A stretch of DNA of 64,000 bases, taken from NCBI GenBank assembly GCA_026388275.1, contig JAPLKB010000042.1, positions 1 through 64,000 on the forward strand, given 5' to 3'. Position 1 is the first letter of the stretch; each line of letters opens with the position of its first letter. The notes below the pieces were generated by a model. The model was not told where the DNA came from. It made no database searches and saw only the letters and a list, made by a program, of their open reading frames with translations. Of this stretch, positions 35,340-42,504 are shown one piece after another. The position numbers and the translations under genes were made by a program. Source of the stretch: Pseudomonadota bacterium. GTDB lineage: Bacteria; Desulfobacterota; Syntrophorhabdia; Syntrophorhabdales; Syntrophorhabdaceae.

Positions 35340-37023
35340 CGGGCAAACCGGATTTACAAAAAATGAAAATGAGTCTTTTTTACGTCGTGCTCTTGAATAT
35401 CAAAAAATGGGTTTTTCAATAATTCCATTAAGAATCGACAAAACGCCACACATTAAATGGGAAGCTTTTCAAAAGCAAAAAGCAAAGATCGGAGATGTTA
35501 CAGGTTGGTGGAAAAAATGGACTGATGCTAATATCGGCGTCGTGACAGGGTCTATATCCGGGCTTGTTGTGGTTGATGTCGATGATATGAAGATCGGGCT
35601 TTCAGAGCTTGCAAAGGTAATCCCGGTAGGCATTGAAACACCAACAGCGCAAACACCTTCAGGCGGACTACACTTTTATTTTAAACATCCGGACAGAAGA
35701 ATCGAATGCAATAGAAAAACTATTCCGGGTTGTGATTTTCAAGGCGATGGGGGCTACGTCGTTGCACCGCCTTCGTATTGTGAGTATATAAAGCATGGCA
35801 AGGATATAAAGGGTTCTTATACATGGGTTAAATCCCCTGATGATTGCACCTTTGCGCCTTTGCCTGAAGCATATATAAATGCATTTGATTCTTTTAATAA
35901 TAATTCTTTATATAAGGGTGGTAAGGTTGACACCTTACAACACCTTACAGACCTTACAGAACCTTACAGATATTTCATTGAAGGCCGCAGGGATGAGGAC
36001 ATTTTTCGTATTGCCAATGCACTTGTAAAGGCCAATTGTGCACCCGGTATTATACAGCATGTGCTTAATATACTTGCACTTTCTTGTGATCCACCTTTTC
36101 CTGAAAAAGACATTAATGCGAAAATTCAGTCAGCTTTACAGCGCGCGGCGCGACGTGAAAGAAACCTTTTGGAAGAAATTAGGACGTGGTGGACCTTACA
36201 AGAAGGTTACACAGACCTTACAAATATGAAACAGACCTTACAACTCCTTACAAAGGAAGAACGGAACCATGCTGATGTCATAATTCACAGACTCAAGGAG
36301 GAAGGTTTCATTGAGAAGTACGGTAACAAAGCAGGCGTTTATCGCCGTGTTGACAAGGATTTTGAGCGTGTCGACTTTCTCAGTGCTTCAGGAAGAGAGA
36401 CAAATATTAACCTACCGCTTGACTTAAACGACCTTGCAAAACTATACGCCGGAAGCATTATTGTCGTTGCCGGTAGCAAAGAGGCAGGCAAAACCGCGTT
36501 CCTTCTAAATATCGCTTTAGCTAATTTGGGTAAAAAGCGCATTGTTTATCTCAATTCTGAAATGGGAGAGGACGAGTTGAAAAATCGCCTTCTAAATTTC
36601 GGCAACGTAAAACTTGAGACCTGGGCGGAAAAAATGGAAGTATTCAGGCTAAAACCGACGCAGACCCCGGCGGACTTTATTGACGGATCGGACACTATCT
36701 GGATTGTAGATTATCTCGAAATTGCAGAGGACTTCTCAAAGATAGCCCTTCCTATAGCTCATGTTCACGGAAAGTTAGGAAATGGCCTTGCCTTTATCGG
36801 CCTACAGAAGGCAGATGATAAAGAGATAGGACGCGGGGCCGACTTCAGTAGAGAAAAGGCGCGCTTGTATATTTCTCTTGATTGGGATTCGGAACGCCGA
36901 CAGAATCGGATAAAAATTATTGATTGTAAGGCATGGAGAGACAGGAACCCGCGCGGGCTTTACAGATATTACAAATTGGTAAAGGGGGCTGGCATTATTC
37001 CACAAGGGAATTGGCAGGAATGA
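35320..37023 (+). CDS. Primase-polymerase (Prim-Pol) fused to a RecA-like helicase
   Basis: A 567-residue replication protein. Residues about 15-190 are a bifunctional Prim-Pol domain: GVVTGSISGLVVVDVDDM carries catalytic aspartates, TPSGGLHFYF and GGYVVAPPS are family motifs. A helical PriCT-like region (RDEDIFRIANALVKANC) follows, then a short winged helix, then a RecA/DnaB-like ATPase with Walker A VVAGSKEAGKTAFLLN and Walker B TIWIVDYLE. It should prime and unwind the element's own DNA. ATG 35320 preferred over GTG 35311. The linkers on both sides of the PriCT region are encoded by arrays of CCTTACA repeats. Confidence 0.85.
   Translation: MDIITDNGQTGFTKNENESFLRRALEYQKMGFSIIPLRIDKTPHIKWEAFQKQKAKIGDVTGWWKKWTDANIGVVTGSISGLVVVDVDDMKIGLSELAKVIPVGIETPTAQTPSGGLHFYFKHPDRRIECNRKTIPGCDFQGDGGYVVAPPSYCEYIKHGKDIKGSYTWVKSPDDCTFAPLPEAYINAFDSFNNNSLYKGGKVDTLQHLTDLTEPYRYFIEGRRDEDIFRIANALVKANCAPGIIQHVLNILALSCDPPFPEKDINAKIQSALQRAARRERNLLEEIRTWWTLQEGYTDLTNMKQTLQLLTKEERNHADVIIHRLKEEGFIEKYGNKAGVYRRVDKDFERVDFLSASGRETNINLPLDLNDLAKLYAGSIIVVAGSKEAGKTAFLLNIALANLGKKRIVYLNSEMGEDELKNRLLNFGNVKLETWAEKMEVFRLKPTQTPADFIDGSDTIWIVDYLEIAEDFSKIALPIAHVHGKLGNGLAFIGLQKADDKEIGRGADFSREKARLYISLDWDSERRQNRIKIIDCKAWRDRNPRGLYRYYKLVKGAGIIPQGNWQE
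35933..35968 (+). repeat. Iteron-like array 1 (four CCTTACA) inside the primase gene
   Basis: CCTTACA begins at 35933, 35943, 35952 and 35962, about one helical turn apart. The copies occupy three different reading frames (codons acc-tta-caa, ctt-aca, cct-tac), so the DNA word rather than the protein is repeated. Confidence 0.7.
36194..36252 (+). repeat. Iteron-like array 2 (four CCTTACA) inside the primase gene
   Basis: CCTTACA begins at 36194, 36216, 36236 and 36246, with spacings of 22, 20 and 10 bp that keep helical phase; a variant GGTTACA lies at 36205. Together with array 1 it is a candidate replication origin of the element. Confidence 0.65.
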
Positions 37024-37047
37024 ATAATACAAAAAGAGGTGAAATGA

Positions 37048-37395
37048 ATGGAAAACATTAGTTACAAAGACATGGATGTTATCGGCGGCGAAGAAGTTAG
37101 AATATCAAGGGAGCAGAATCTCTACCCGGATATGCAGAACGGGCAGCACTTTACAACTCTTGAAGCATTGCCGGGCTATCTTGCCGGACAGATCAGCACG
37201 TCAAGCAATCCGACAGTGACAATGCAGCATCTTTCCGAACAGCTACTACAGGGCGGCCTTATGATGCCGCAGGAGTATGTTCGTTTCCAAACTCTTACCA
37301 ATGAGATGAAGGCAGCAAACACAGACGAAAGCAAAACCGAAATTCTGAAAAGAACAACAGTTTTCTTAAACGGGCTACGGCCTAAAAAAATTTAA
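37048..37395 (+). CDS. Unknown satellite protein (115 aa)
   Basis: A 115-residue soluble hypothetical protein with a good AGAGGTGA ribosome site, 24 bp after the primase-helicase. It is acidic at the N-terminus (YKDMDVIGGEEVRISREQN) and helical at the C-terminus (FQTLTNEMKAANTDESKTEI). No recognisable domain, no cysteines, no membrane segment. Its place between the replication gene and the terminase-like gene is where satellites keep packaging-interference or capsid-resizing genes, so it is worth testing for that, but there is no sequence evidence for it. Confidence 0.65.
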   Translation: MENISYKDMDVIGGEEVRISREQNLYPDMQNGQHFTTLEALPGYLAGQISTSSNPTVTMQHLSEQLLQGGLMMPQEYVRFQTLTNEMKAANTDESKTEILKRTTVFLNGLRPKKI

Positions 37396-37407
37396 AGGGG
37401 GTTTCAC

Positions 37408-37983
37408 ATGGAAGATGTTTTAAAAAGGATTGAATCGACTTTGGCCTCATCAAATGCAGCCGGTAATCTTGCAGGGTTTGCAGAGGACAGGACAGAAACA
37501 GAGAAAACAAAATCTGATATTGAATCTGATATTTTCTTACTTCAGGCAGACCATAAAACTCTATCCGATTCCCTCAGTTCTGCTACAGATGAAAAAGAGA
37601 TCGACGAAGGGACCTTAAAGCTAATTCAGATTGAGAAGAAGATTGCACTTAAAACAGAGAAACTACCGGCTTTAATTGCATCGTTGGCAGAGACCGAACG
37701 ACAGGAAAAAGAATACAGGTTAGCTCACAAGCTCGATGCTGATTTATGGCGGCCCGTCCGGGAACCGATTCAACAGCAGGCGGCGGTGTTGCATCACAAT
37801 CTAATAAAGGCGTTGGAAGCAATAAACGATTTTGATAGTGAAATTTACAAACTCTTCCACAAGTACAATGCAAGCCCGAACAAGTCAGAGCTTGAAGCTA
37901 TGCTCATGACTTTTATCGGTCCTAAAACCGGCTTTTATATTGATTTGGTGCCTGTTCACGATAAGCGCAAAATGACAGAGTAA
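37408..37983 (+). CDS. Unknown coiled-coil satellite protein (191 aa)
   Basis: A 191-residue hypothetical protein that is mostly alpha-helical, with long heptad-like stretches between about residues 25 and 100 (ETEKTKSDIESDIFLLQADH, LIQIEKKIALKTEKLPALI). This suggests a coiled coil and oligomerisation. A more globular C-terminus follows. Strong ribosome site AAAGGGGG. A scaffold- or capsid-size-like role would fit a satellite, but so would many others, and the sequence gives no specific motif. Confidence 0.65.
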   Translation: MEDVLKRIESTLASSNAAGNLAGFAEDRTETEKTKSDIESDIFLLQADHKTLSDSLSSATDEKEIDEGTLKLIQIEKKIALKTEKLPALIASLAETERQEKEYRLAHKLDADLWRPVREPIQQQAAVLHHNLIKALEAINDFDSEIYKLFHKYNASPNKSELEAMLMTFIGPKTGFYIDLVPVHDKRKMTE

Positions 37984-37996
37984 GGAGGATAACATT

Positions 37997-38206
37997 ATGA
38001 AAACAATCACATTTCTAACAGAAGTAAGGCAGCATGGCAAACAGGGTCATAGATTTGCAGGTTCAGCTTTATCAAAATACAGACTTTGTACTTTTGGCAG
38101 ATCGTTAGAGAGAAGTGATGAGCCTTACGGGGAAGTGGTTATTCCGATTAAGATGGTGGAAGAGCAGGGCTATCCAACAAGTATAACATTGAATTTTGAG
38201 AAGTAG
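37997..38206 (+). CDS. Small basic satellite protein (69 aa)
   Basis: A 69-residue protein rich in basic residues near its N-terminus (FLTEVRQHGKQGHRFAG), followed by predicted beta strands (GEVVIPIKMVEE). It has a textbook TAAGGAGG ribosome site 8 nt before the ATG and sits 13 bp after the coiled-coil gene and 8 bp before the terminase-like gene. No family recognised; a small nucleic-acid-binding protein is a reasonable guess. Confidence 0.6.
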   Translation: MKTITFLTEVRQHGKQGHRFAGSALSKYRLCTFGRSLERSDEPYGEVVIPIKMVEEQGYPTSITLNFEK

Positions 38207-38214
38207 GGGGTAAC

Positions 38215-38763
38215 ATGCAACGTGTCAATGATGATGAACTTTTAAAAATGCTTGACGATAAGATACCACAAAAAGATATTGCAAAGCACTTTGGGGTGTC
38301 AAACGGTTGGATTACAAAACGCAAGCAGTTATTGCAGACGCCAGAACCGGAAAACTTTTCAAAATTGACTGAGCAGCAAAGATGTTTTGTTATTGAAAAG
38401 GTTAAAGGCCGAAGCAATGTTGATGCGGCTTTTACTGCTTATAACGCCACATCAAGGGATAGTGCTCGAAATATCGCTTCTGACTTGATGCAGAAGGATG
38501 AAATAAATTTATCAATCCGGGAATTAATGGAAAACCACGGGTTGACAAGAATCTATCGCATTAAGAGGCTTAAACAACATGTTGACAATAAGTCTCCTGA
38601 TATTTCCCTGAAAGCATTACACCAGTCATGGCAGTTAGGTGGGGACTATGCGCCAACACAAACTAAGAATCTCAACCTCAATGTAGATGTAATCCCGGAG
38701 TTAGATCAAGCACTGATTGAAAGATTCAGGATAAAGCCTATTTTACCTGATGAAAATGAATAG
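38215..38763 (+). CDS. Terminase small subunit-like protein (TerS)
   Basis: A 182-residue protein. Residues about 1-45 form a helix-turn-helix (IPQKDIAKHFGVSNGWITKR). About 55-120 follow the pattern of phage small terminases: LTEQQRCFVIEKVKGRSNVD, then AAFTAYNATSRDSARNIASD and LMQKDEINLSIREL. Small terminases recognise the packaging site and recruit the large-subunit motor. No large subunit is encoded in the element, so it would have to redirect the motor of a helper phage, as satellite TerS proteins do. Similarity is by motif only, and a plain DNA-binding regulator is the alternative. Confidence 0.65.
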   Translation: MQRVNDDELLKMLDDKIPQKDIAKHFGVSNGWITKRKQLLQTPEPENFSKLTEQQRCFVIEKVKGRSNVDAAFTAYNATSRDSARNIASDLMQKDEINLSIRELMENHGLTRIYRIKRLKQHVDNKSPDISLKALHQSWQLGGDYAPTQTKNLNLNVDVIPELDQALIERFRIKPILPDENE

Positions 38764-38855
38764 CGCGTTGGGAAGGGGATATACGATGGAGGGCGAAAAG
38801 TTAATTTTCCCCCTCCCCCCCCTCGATCCGTGACACCCCTAAAGGAGGTTTTGAA
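38764..38855. other. C-rich tract after terS, possible packaging site
   Basis: The 92-bp gap contains an unusual pyrimidine run (ttttccccctcccccccctc at about 38804-38823) followed by cgatccgtgacacccc. Composition is unlike the rest of the element. Phage cos or pac sites lie next to terminase genes, which is the only reason to suspect one here. Confidence 0.3.
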
Positions 38856-39125
38856 ATGATGGATAATATTGAAGATGTTTGCAGTTATTATTATAAGTGT
38901 GAAGTAAACATATGCCCGCTTGACCCTGGTATAGCTGACAGGAATTATATTTCAGGTGAAAAGGTATGCAGGAAGATTCTTGATTACCTCGAAGGCAAAC
39001 CGACAAAACTCGACGAACAGATACGAAAAACAGAACATATCTGGAAAGCAAAGTACGGGAAGAAACTCGAAGCACGTTTAAATAGTAGAATGCAGATAAG
39101 AGAAGCATTCAGAAAGGCAGTTTGA
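38856..39125 (+). CDS. Small cysteine-containing satellite protein (89 aa)
   Basis: An 89-residue hypothetical protein with three cysteines near the N-terminus (CSYYYKCEVNICPLD) plus one in EKVCRKIL, possibly a small metal-binding site, and a helical C-terminus (IRKTEHIWKAKYGKKLEARL). The ribosome site AAAGGAGG is strong. It lies between the terminase-like gene and the excisionase-like gene. Not recognised. Phage and satellite genomes carry many such short Cys-containing proteins with unknown roles. Confidence 0.6.
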   Translation: MMDNIEDVCSYYYKCEVNICPLDPGIADRNYISGEKVCRKILDYLEGKPTKLDEQIRKTEHIWKAKYGKKLEARLNSRMQIREAFRKAV

Positions 39126-39210
39126 AAGCGTCATACAGCAGTCATTGTTTCACATTGTGAGTATGACATGACTATTAGTATTCATGACAATTTGAGGTCA
39201 TAGAAAGGAT

Positions 39211-39501
39211 ATGAAAACCATACTTGAACCGGAAGATATTCAGGCAATAGCTGAAAAAGTTATTGAACTTATCCGGCCTTTATTATCACAAAATAAGCCT
39301 TCTGAATCCATTATGGATAAGAAAGGTTTATCTGAATATCTTCAAGTTGACGTTTCATGGATTGACAAGAACCTTTACCAATTGCCGCACTTCAAGGCCG
39401 GGAAGTATGTCCGATTCAGGCAAGTCAACATTGACAAGTGGATAAACAGTATTGAAAAGACCCCTTTACCTTATCTTAAATTGTTGAAAAATAACAGGTG
39501 A
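39211..39501 (+). CDS. AlpA/excisionase-type helix-turn-helix protein
   Basis: A 96-residue DNA-binding protein. The second half matches the MerR-like excisionase/AlpA fold: MDKKGLSEYLQVDVSWIDKN, then FKAGKYVRFRQVNIDKWI, where the final RFR..DIDKWI pattern is typical. A predicted helix at the N-terminus precedes it. Such proteins act as directionality factors that turn integrase towards excision and as activators of integrase genes. It is encoded about 350 bp before the integrase, behind an AAAGGAT ribosome site. Confidence 0.75.
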   Translation: MKTILEPEDIQAIAEKVIELIRPLLSQNKPSESIMDKKGLSEYLQVDVSWIDKNLYQLPHFKAGKYVRFRQVNIDKWINSIEKTPLPYLKLLKNNR

Positions 39502-39597
39502 ACCCTTGATTGTAAGTCAAATTACTGTAAAAAAGATACTTATAAAATCAGGTATTTACAATGCAATGTGAAGTGAATTGTGAACTCAATATTTTAC

Positions 39598-39626
39598 TTG
39601 ACTTCTAACTATGTTAGATATATAAA
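39598..39626 (+). promoter_or_regulatory. Promoter of the XRE repressor with an operator dyad in its spacer
   Basis: TTGACT (39598-39603), 17-bp spacer, TATAAA (39621-39626). The spacer contains the perfect dyad TCTAAC-tat-GTTAGA (39604-39618). Transcription should begin near 39633, at or next to the ATG at 39634, implying a leaderless or nearly leaderless mRNA and repressor autoregulation. Confidence 0.55.
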
Positions 39627-39633
39627 TATGATT

Positions 39634-39879
39634 ATGGATGCTTGGACACCAGAAAGGATTAAAGGATTGAGAAATAGATTTAATTTATCTCAAGTGGCTT
39701 TAGGCGGGCTTACCGGTGTATCAGGCAATTATATCTGGATGTTAGAAGGAGGTGATAAAACTAAAAAGCCGTCAAAAACACTGTGTCTGTTGTTAGATCG
39801 TATTGAAAAGGAATTACAGGAAAATGAAAACGAAAAGGAGGTTATGAGACATGGCACGAAAGATAAAAGGTCTTTATAA
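39634..39879 (+). CDS. XRE-family (Cro/CI-like) transcriptional repressor
   Basis: An 81-residue helix-turn-helix protein (81 codons from ATG 39634; ATG 39628 is also possible). The HTH is WTPERIKGLRNRFNLSQVAL, then TGVSGNYIWMLEGGDKTKKP. No ribosome site precedes either ATG, but a promoter with an operator-like dyad ends just before it, so translation may start at the mRNA 5' end. The 3' end overlaps the integrase gene by 29 nt. Likely the maintenance repressor of the element, controlling its own promoter and perhaps the operon at 35070. Confidence 0.75.
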   Translation: MDAWTPERIKGLRNRFNLSQVALGGLTGVSGNYIWMLEGGDKTKKPSKTLCLLLDRIEKELQENENEKEVMRHGTKDKRSL

Positions 39880-40933
39880 ACGTGGTAATGTCTGGTGGTG
39901 CTGTTATAAGGATTTAACCGGGAAGATTGTCCGGGAAACAACAAAGCACGCGGATTATGACAAAGCGGTAGAATTTCTCACAGAAAAAAAATTCAATGTT
40001 CAAAGAGGAATAGAACCTGAAGTTATTCAAAATATCAATTATACCTTTAAGGAGCTTGTTGTTGAATATCTGAAATGGTGTGAAAGACAACGGAGCTTTG
40101 ATAGTAAAAAGATATTCATAAAACAATTGCTTGATGCTTTCGGACATATGCCTTTGAAGAATTTCAACACCATGATGGTTGAACAATTCCAGACAGATCG
40201 TATTCAAAAAGGAAACAAACCGGCTACAGTCAACAGGCTTGTTGCTACACTGAAACATTCATTTACAAAGGCTTATGACTGGAACATGATAACCGAAACA
40301 ATATTGAAAAAGGTAAGAAAGGTGAAGCTTCTGGAAGAAAATAACCGGCGACTGCGTTATTTATCAAAAGAAGAATGTCAGGCCTTAGTAAATGCCTGTG
40401 ATGCTCATTTAAAGCCGATTGTTATTACAGCATTAAACAGCGGTTGCAGGAAGGAAGAAATATTAAGCTTGAAGTGGGATCAGATAGATATGAAACATGG
40501 TTTTATTCTGTTAGATATAACAAAGAACGGCGAAAGAAGGGAAATTCCTATCAATGGCACTTTGCGTACTACCTTTGAAGCATTACCTCGAAGGCTTGAC
40601 GGCGGTTATGTATTCTTTGATCCAAAGAACGGCGCAAGGTATCAGGAAGTCAAAAGGTCATTTGCTACAGCATTGAGAAAAACAGGAATAAGAGACTTTC
40701 ACTTTCACGACCTTAGACATACCTTTGCTTCACATCTTGTTATGGCAGGCATAGATTTAACAACAGTTTCAAGGCTTTTAGGACACAAAAGCCTTGCAAT
40801 GACTTTGAGATATTCACATTTATCACCACAACATTTCACAAAGGCGGTTGACGTACTCGACAACGTTTTAAATGATAATTTTAATTCCACTTCACATTTA
40901 GTTCACAATCAAAGGATAGTTCACAATGGCTAA
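39851..40933 (+). CDS. int: Tyrosine recombinase / integrase of the element
   Basis: A 360-residue phage-type integrase. An N-terminal arm-binding region (KIKGLYKRGNVWWCCYKDL) and a SAM-like core-binding domain precede the catalytic domain, with Arg in NSGCRKEEIL, the box HDLRHTFASHLVMAGIDL and LLGHKSLAMTLRYSHLS carrying the active-site Tyr. The ribosome site AAAGGAGG lies inside the repressor gene, which it overlaps. The stop is 21 bp from attR, and its last codons hold two AGTTCACA arm-type sites. It integrates the element into tRNA-Lys. Confidence 0.95.
   Translation: MARKIKGLYKRGNVWWCCYKDLTGKIVRETTKHADYDKAVEFLTEKKFNVQRGIEPEVIQNINYTFKELVVEYLKWCERQRSFDSKKIFIKQLLDAFGHMPLKNFNTMMVEQFQTDRIQKGNKPATVNRLVATLKHSFTKAYDWNMITETILKKVRKVKLLEENNRRLRYLSKEECQALVNACDAHLKPIVITALNSGCRKEEILSLKWDQIDMKHGFILLDITKNGERREIPINGTLRTTFEALPRRLDGGYVFFDPKNGARYQEVKRSFATALRKTGIRDFHFHDLRHTFASHLVMAGIDLTTVSRLLGHKSLAMTLRYSHLSPQHFTKAVDVLDNVLNDNFNSTSHLVHNQRIVHNG
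40900..40925. promoter_or_regulatory. Right-arm integrase-type sites (two AGTTCACA)
   Basis: AGTTCACA at 40900-40907 and 40918-40925, within the last codons of int and about 30 bp from attR. They mirror the pair at 34012-34030. An inverted copy (TGTGAACT) lies at 39570-39577 before the repressor promoter. Confidence 0.5.
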
Positions 40934-40954
40934 TGCTCATAGATGGTTGATTTT

Positions 40955-41002
40955 ATTGGTGGGCCGTGGAGGATTCGAACCTCCGACCAATTGATTAAGA
41001 GT
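40955..41002. repeat. attR: 48-bp core repeat in the intact tRNA-Lys
   Basis: Identical to 33848-33895. It covers the 3' half of tRNA-Lys, including the anticodon loop edge. Insertion keeps the tRNA complete at this end. Confidence 0.9.
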
Positions 41003-41033
41003 CAACTGCTCTGCCAGACTGAGCTAACGGCCC
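40957..41033 (-). tRNA. tRNA-Lys (CTT anticodon), integration target
   Basis: Complete cloverleaf with encoded CCA: acceptor GGGCCGT/ACGGCCC, D-arm GCTC...GAGC, anticodon loop CTCTTAA (anticodon CTT), T-loop TTCGAAT. The element's attR lies in its 3' half, and a truncated copy is at 33848-33895. Confidence 0.95.
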
Positions 41034-41180
41034 CGGATTGTTTTATATAGCACATAAACGAAAGAAAATTCAAACCAATTTTATTTTTAGTTATTGCAAA
41101 AGAAATATTTCACATATCTATCAAAAATACGTTGACTAAAGGGAATCTATTATGATAAAAATGATTGGTTTGAATTGGGT

Positions 41181-41426
41181 ATGTCTATATCTGAAAATAA
41201 TAAGGATGTAGTCAGATCTTTAATAAGCTTTAGCTCGCTTGGCTTAGAAATGGGTCTTTCCGTTGCCATAGGCATTGGGATTGGCTACTTTCTTGATTTT
41301 TATTTCAAGACATCCCCTTACCTGACCATAATATTTATGCTTTTTGGCGTCGCAGCAGCATTTAAAACAATATTTATGCTACTGAAGAAGGTTAAAAGGG
41401 AAAATGAAAGAAACAACAATAAGTAA
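41181..41426 (+). CDS. AtpZ/AtpI-like F0 assembly protein
   Basis: An 81-residue protein with two hydrophobic helices (FSSLGLEMGLSVAIGIGIGY and LTIIFMLFGVAAAFKTIFML) separated by a short polar loop with DFYFKTSPY. This is the layout of the small AtpZ/AtpI-type protein at the head of atp operons, thought to help c-ring assembly or Mg2+/Ca2+ handling. I take ATG 41181; a TTG two codons upstream is the alternative. Neither has a strong ribosome site. The 3' end overlaps the next gene by 23 nt. Confidence 0.75.
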   Translation: MSISENNKDVVRSLISFSSLGLEMGLSVAIGIGIGYFLDFYFKTSPYLTIIFMLFGVAAAFKTIFMLLKKVKRENERNNNK

Positions 41427-41796
41427 TATAGAGCATGTTAATGTTATCGTGCTTGTAATTGGGTCTATATTATCAATATTGATTATGAGAGAGTTCAAAT
41501 ATCTTTTCAGTTTTGCCTTAGCAAGTTCCATTATGACATTAAATTTTAGATTCTTAAAAAAGATTATGGAAGCAGGTTTCCTGAAATCTGAGATCAGCAA
41601 AAAAGATCTCATTATTAAACTTCCTTTAAAGTTTCTTGTTCTTATGGGTCTTATGGTTGTTATATTGTTGTATGGAGATATCAATGTAGTATTTTTTCTC
41701 ATTGGTTTATCAACAGTGTTTATATCAATTGTGATAAATCAAATAATTATTTTATTCAGTCCTGAGGCAAAAAGGAGGCAAAACAATGGAGCATAG
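41404..41796 (+). CDS. ATP synthase subunit I (AtpI-like)
   Basis: A 130-residue hydrophobic protein with about four transmembrane segments (VNVIVLVIGSILSILIM, YLFSFALASSIMTLNF, LVLMGLMVVILLY, FFLIGLSTVFISIVI). It overlaps both the preceding small gene and atpB, an arrangement seen for subunit I in many delta- and epsilon-type atp operons. Its role is in c-ring assembly; it is not part of the final enzyme. The sequence has little conserved character, so the call rests mostly on topology and position. Confidence 0.7.
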   Translation: MKETTISNIEHVNVIVLVIGSILSILIMREFKYLFSFALASSIMTLNFRFLKKIMEAGFLKSEISKKDLIIKLPLKFLVLMGLMVVILLYGDINVVFFLIGLSTVFISIVINQIIILFSPEAKRRQNNGA

Positions 41797-42478
41797 TTTT
41801 TCATGGGCTTCTTTATTTCCGTTTCTGCATAATGACCCCCAGGTAGTAAATGGGATTATTGTTTCAATAATACTTCTCATTATCGTAATTTTAGGCTACA
41901 GACAGTTGAAAAGGACGGAAGACGAGGTTGTGCCGGAACCTAAATGCACTTTCAGAAACTTTACCGAAATGATTGTTGATAACCTTTCAAGCATTATAAC
42001 AGATACCATGGGACCGAGAGGCAAGGAATTCGTATTAGTTGTTGGAACACTTGCTTTATTCATTCTCTTTAACAATCTTTCCGGGCTTGTACCGGGTTTT
42101 TCACCGTGCACTGACAATGTAAACACAACATTTGCCTGCTCACTGACAGTCTTTGTTATGACACACTATTACGGATTTAAAGAACATGGCGTAAAATATT
42201 TGAAACAATTTGTGGGGCCTATGTGGGCGCTCGCACCATTGATGATCCCCGTAGAACTTATCGGGCATTTTGCCAGACCATTATCGCTGGGGTTAAGGCT
42301 TTTCGGAAATATATTAGGCGACCATCTTGTAACTGCCATTTTTTTCGGTCTTATACCTTTACTGGTCCCTTTGCCTGTTATGTTACTCGGTTTATTTGTA
42401 GCATTTGTTCAAACGTTTGTATTTATGCTGTTGTCCATGGCGTATTTCTCAGGGGCAATTTCGCATGAAGAGCATTAA
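41786..42478 (+). CDS. atpB: F0F1 ATP synthase subunit a
   Basis: A 230-residue membrane subunit with five or six helices. The essential arginine is in LGLRLFGNILGDH, and the final-helix segment LLGLFVAFVQTFVFMLLSMAY carries the conserved glutamine. It forms the ion half-channels facing the c-ring. The ribosome site AAAAGGAGG is very strong, and the start lies inside the end of the subunit I gene. The following gene is subunit c. Subunits b, delta and the F1 genes are not here, so the atp genes are split between loci. Confidence 0.95.
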   Translation: MEHSFSWASLFPFLHNDPQVVNGIIVSIILLIIVILGYRQLKRTEDEVVPEPKCTFRNFTEMIVDNLSSIITDTMGPRGKEFVLVVGTLALFILFNNLSGLVPGFSPCTDNVNTTFACSLTVFVMTHYYGFKEHGVKYLKQFVGPMWALAPLMIPVELIGHFARPLSLGLRLFGNILGDHLVTAIFFGLIPLLVPLPVMLLGLFVAFVQTFVFMLLSMAYFSGAISHEEH

Positions 42479-42504
42479 AAATTTATAGAAAGGGGTGAGA
42501 TTTA

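Larger units (their letters stand above)
33848..41002 (+). mobile_element. 7.15-kb integrative element in tRNA-Lys, phage-satellite (PICI-like) architecture
   Basis: Bounded by 48-bp perfect direct repeats (33848-33895 and 40955-41002) that carry the 3' part of tRNA-Lys. All genes are on the plus strand: a cargo-like gene near attL, a replication operon (89-residue protein, primase-polymerase/helicase fusion, small proteins, terminase small subunit), then an excisionase-like HTH, an XRE repressor and a tyrosine integrase abutting attR. No large terminase, portal, capsid, tail or lysis gene exists. A replication gene, TerS without TerL and integration functions in about 7 kb match phage satellites. 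An integrative plasmid or a decayed prophage are the alternatives. Confidence 0.75.

Noticed and set aside
33848-41002. Prophage or prophage remnant
   Set aside because: No capsid, portal, tail, large terminase or lysis gene, and both att repeats, integrase and replication gene are intact, which fits a satellite better than decay.
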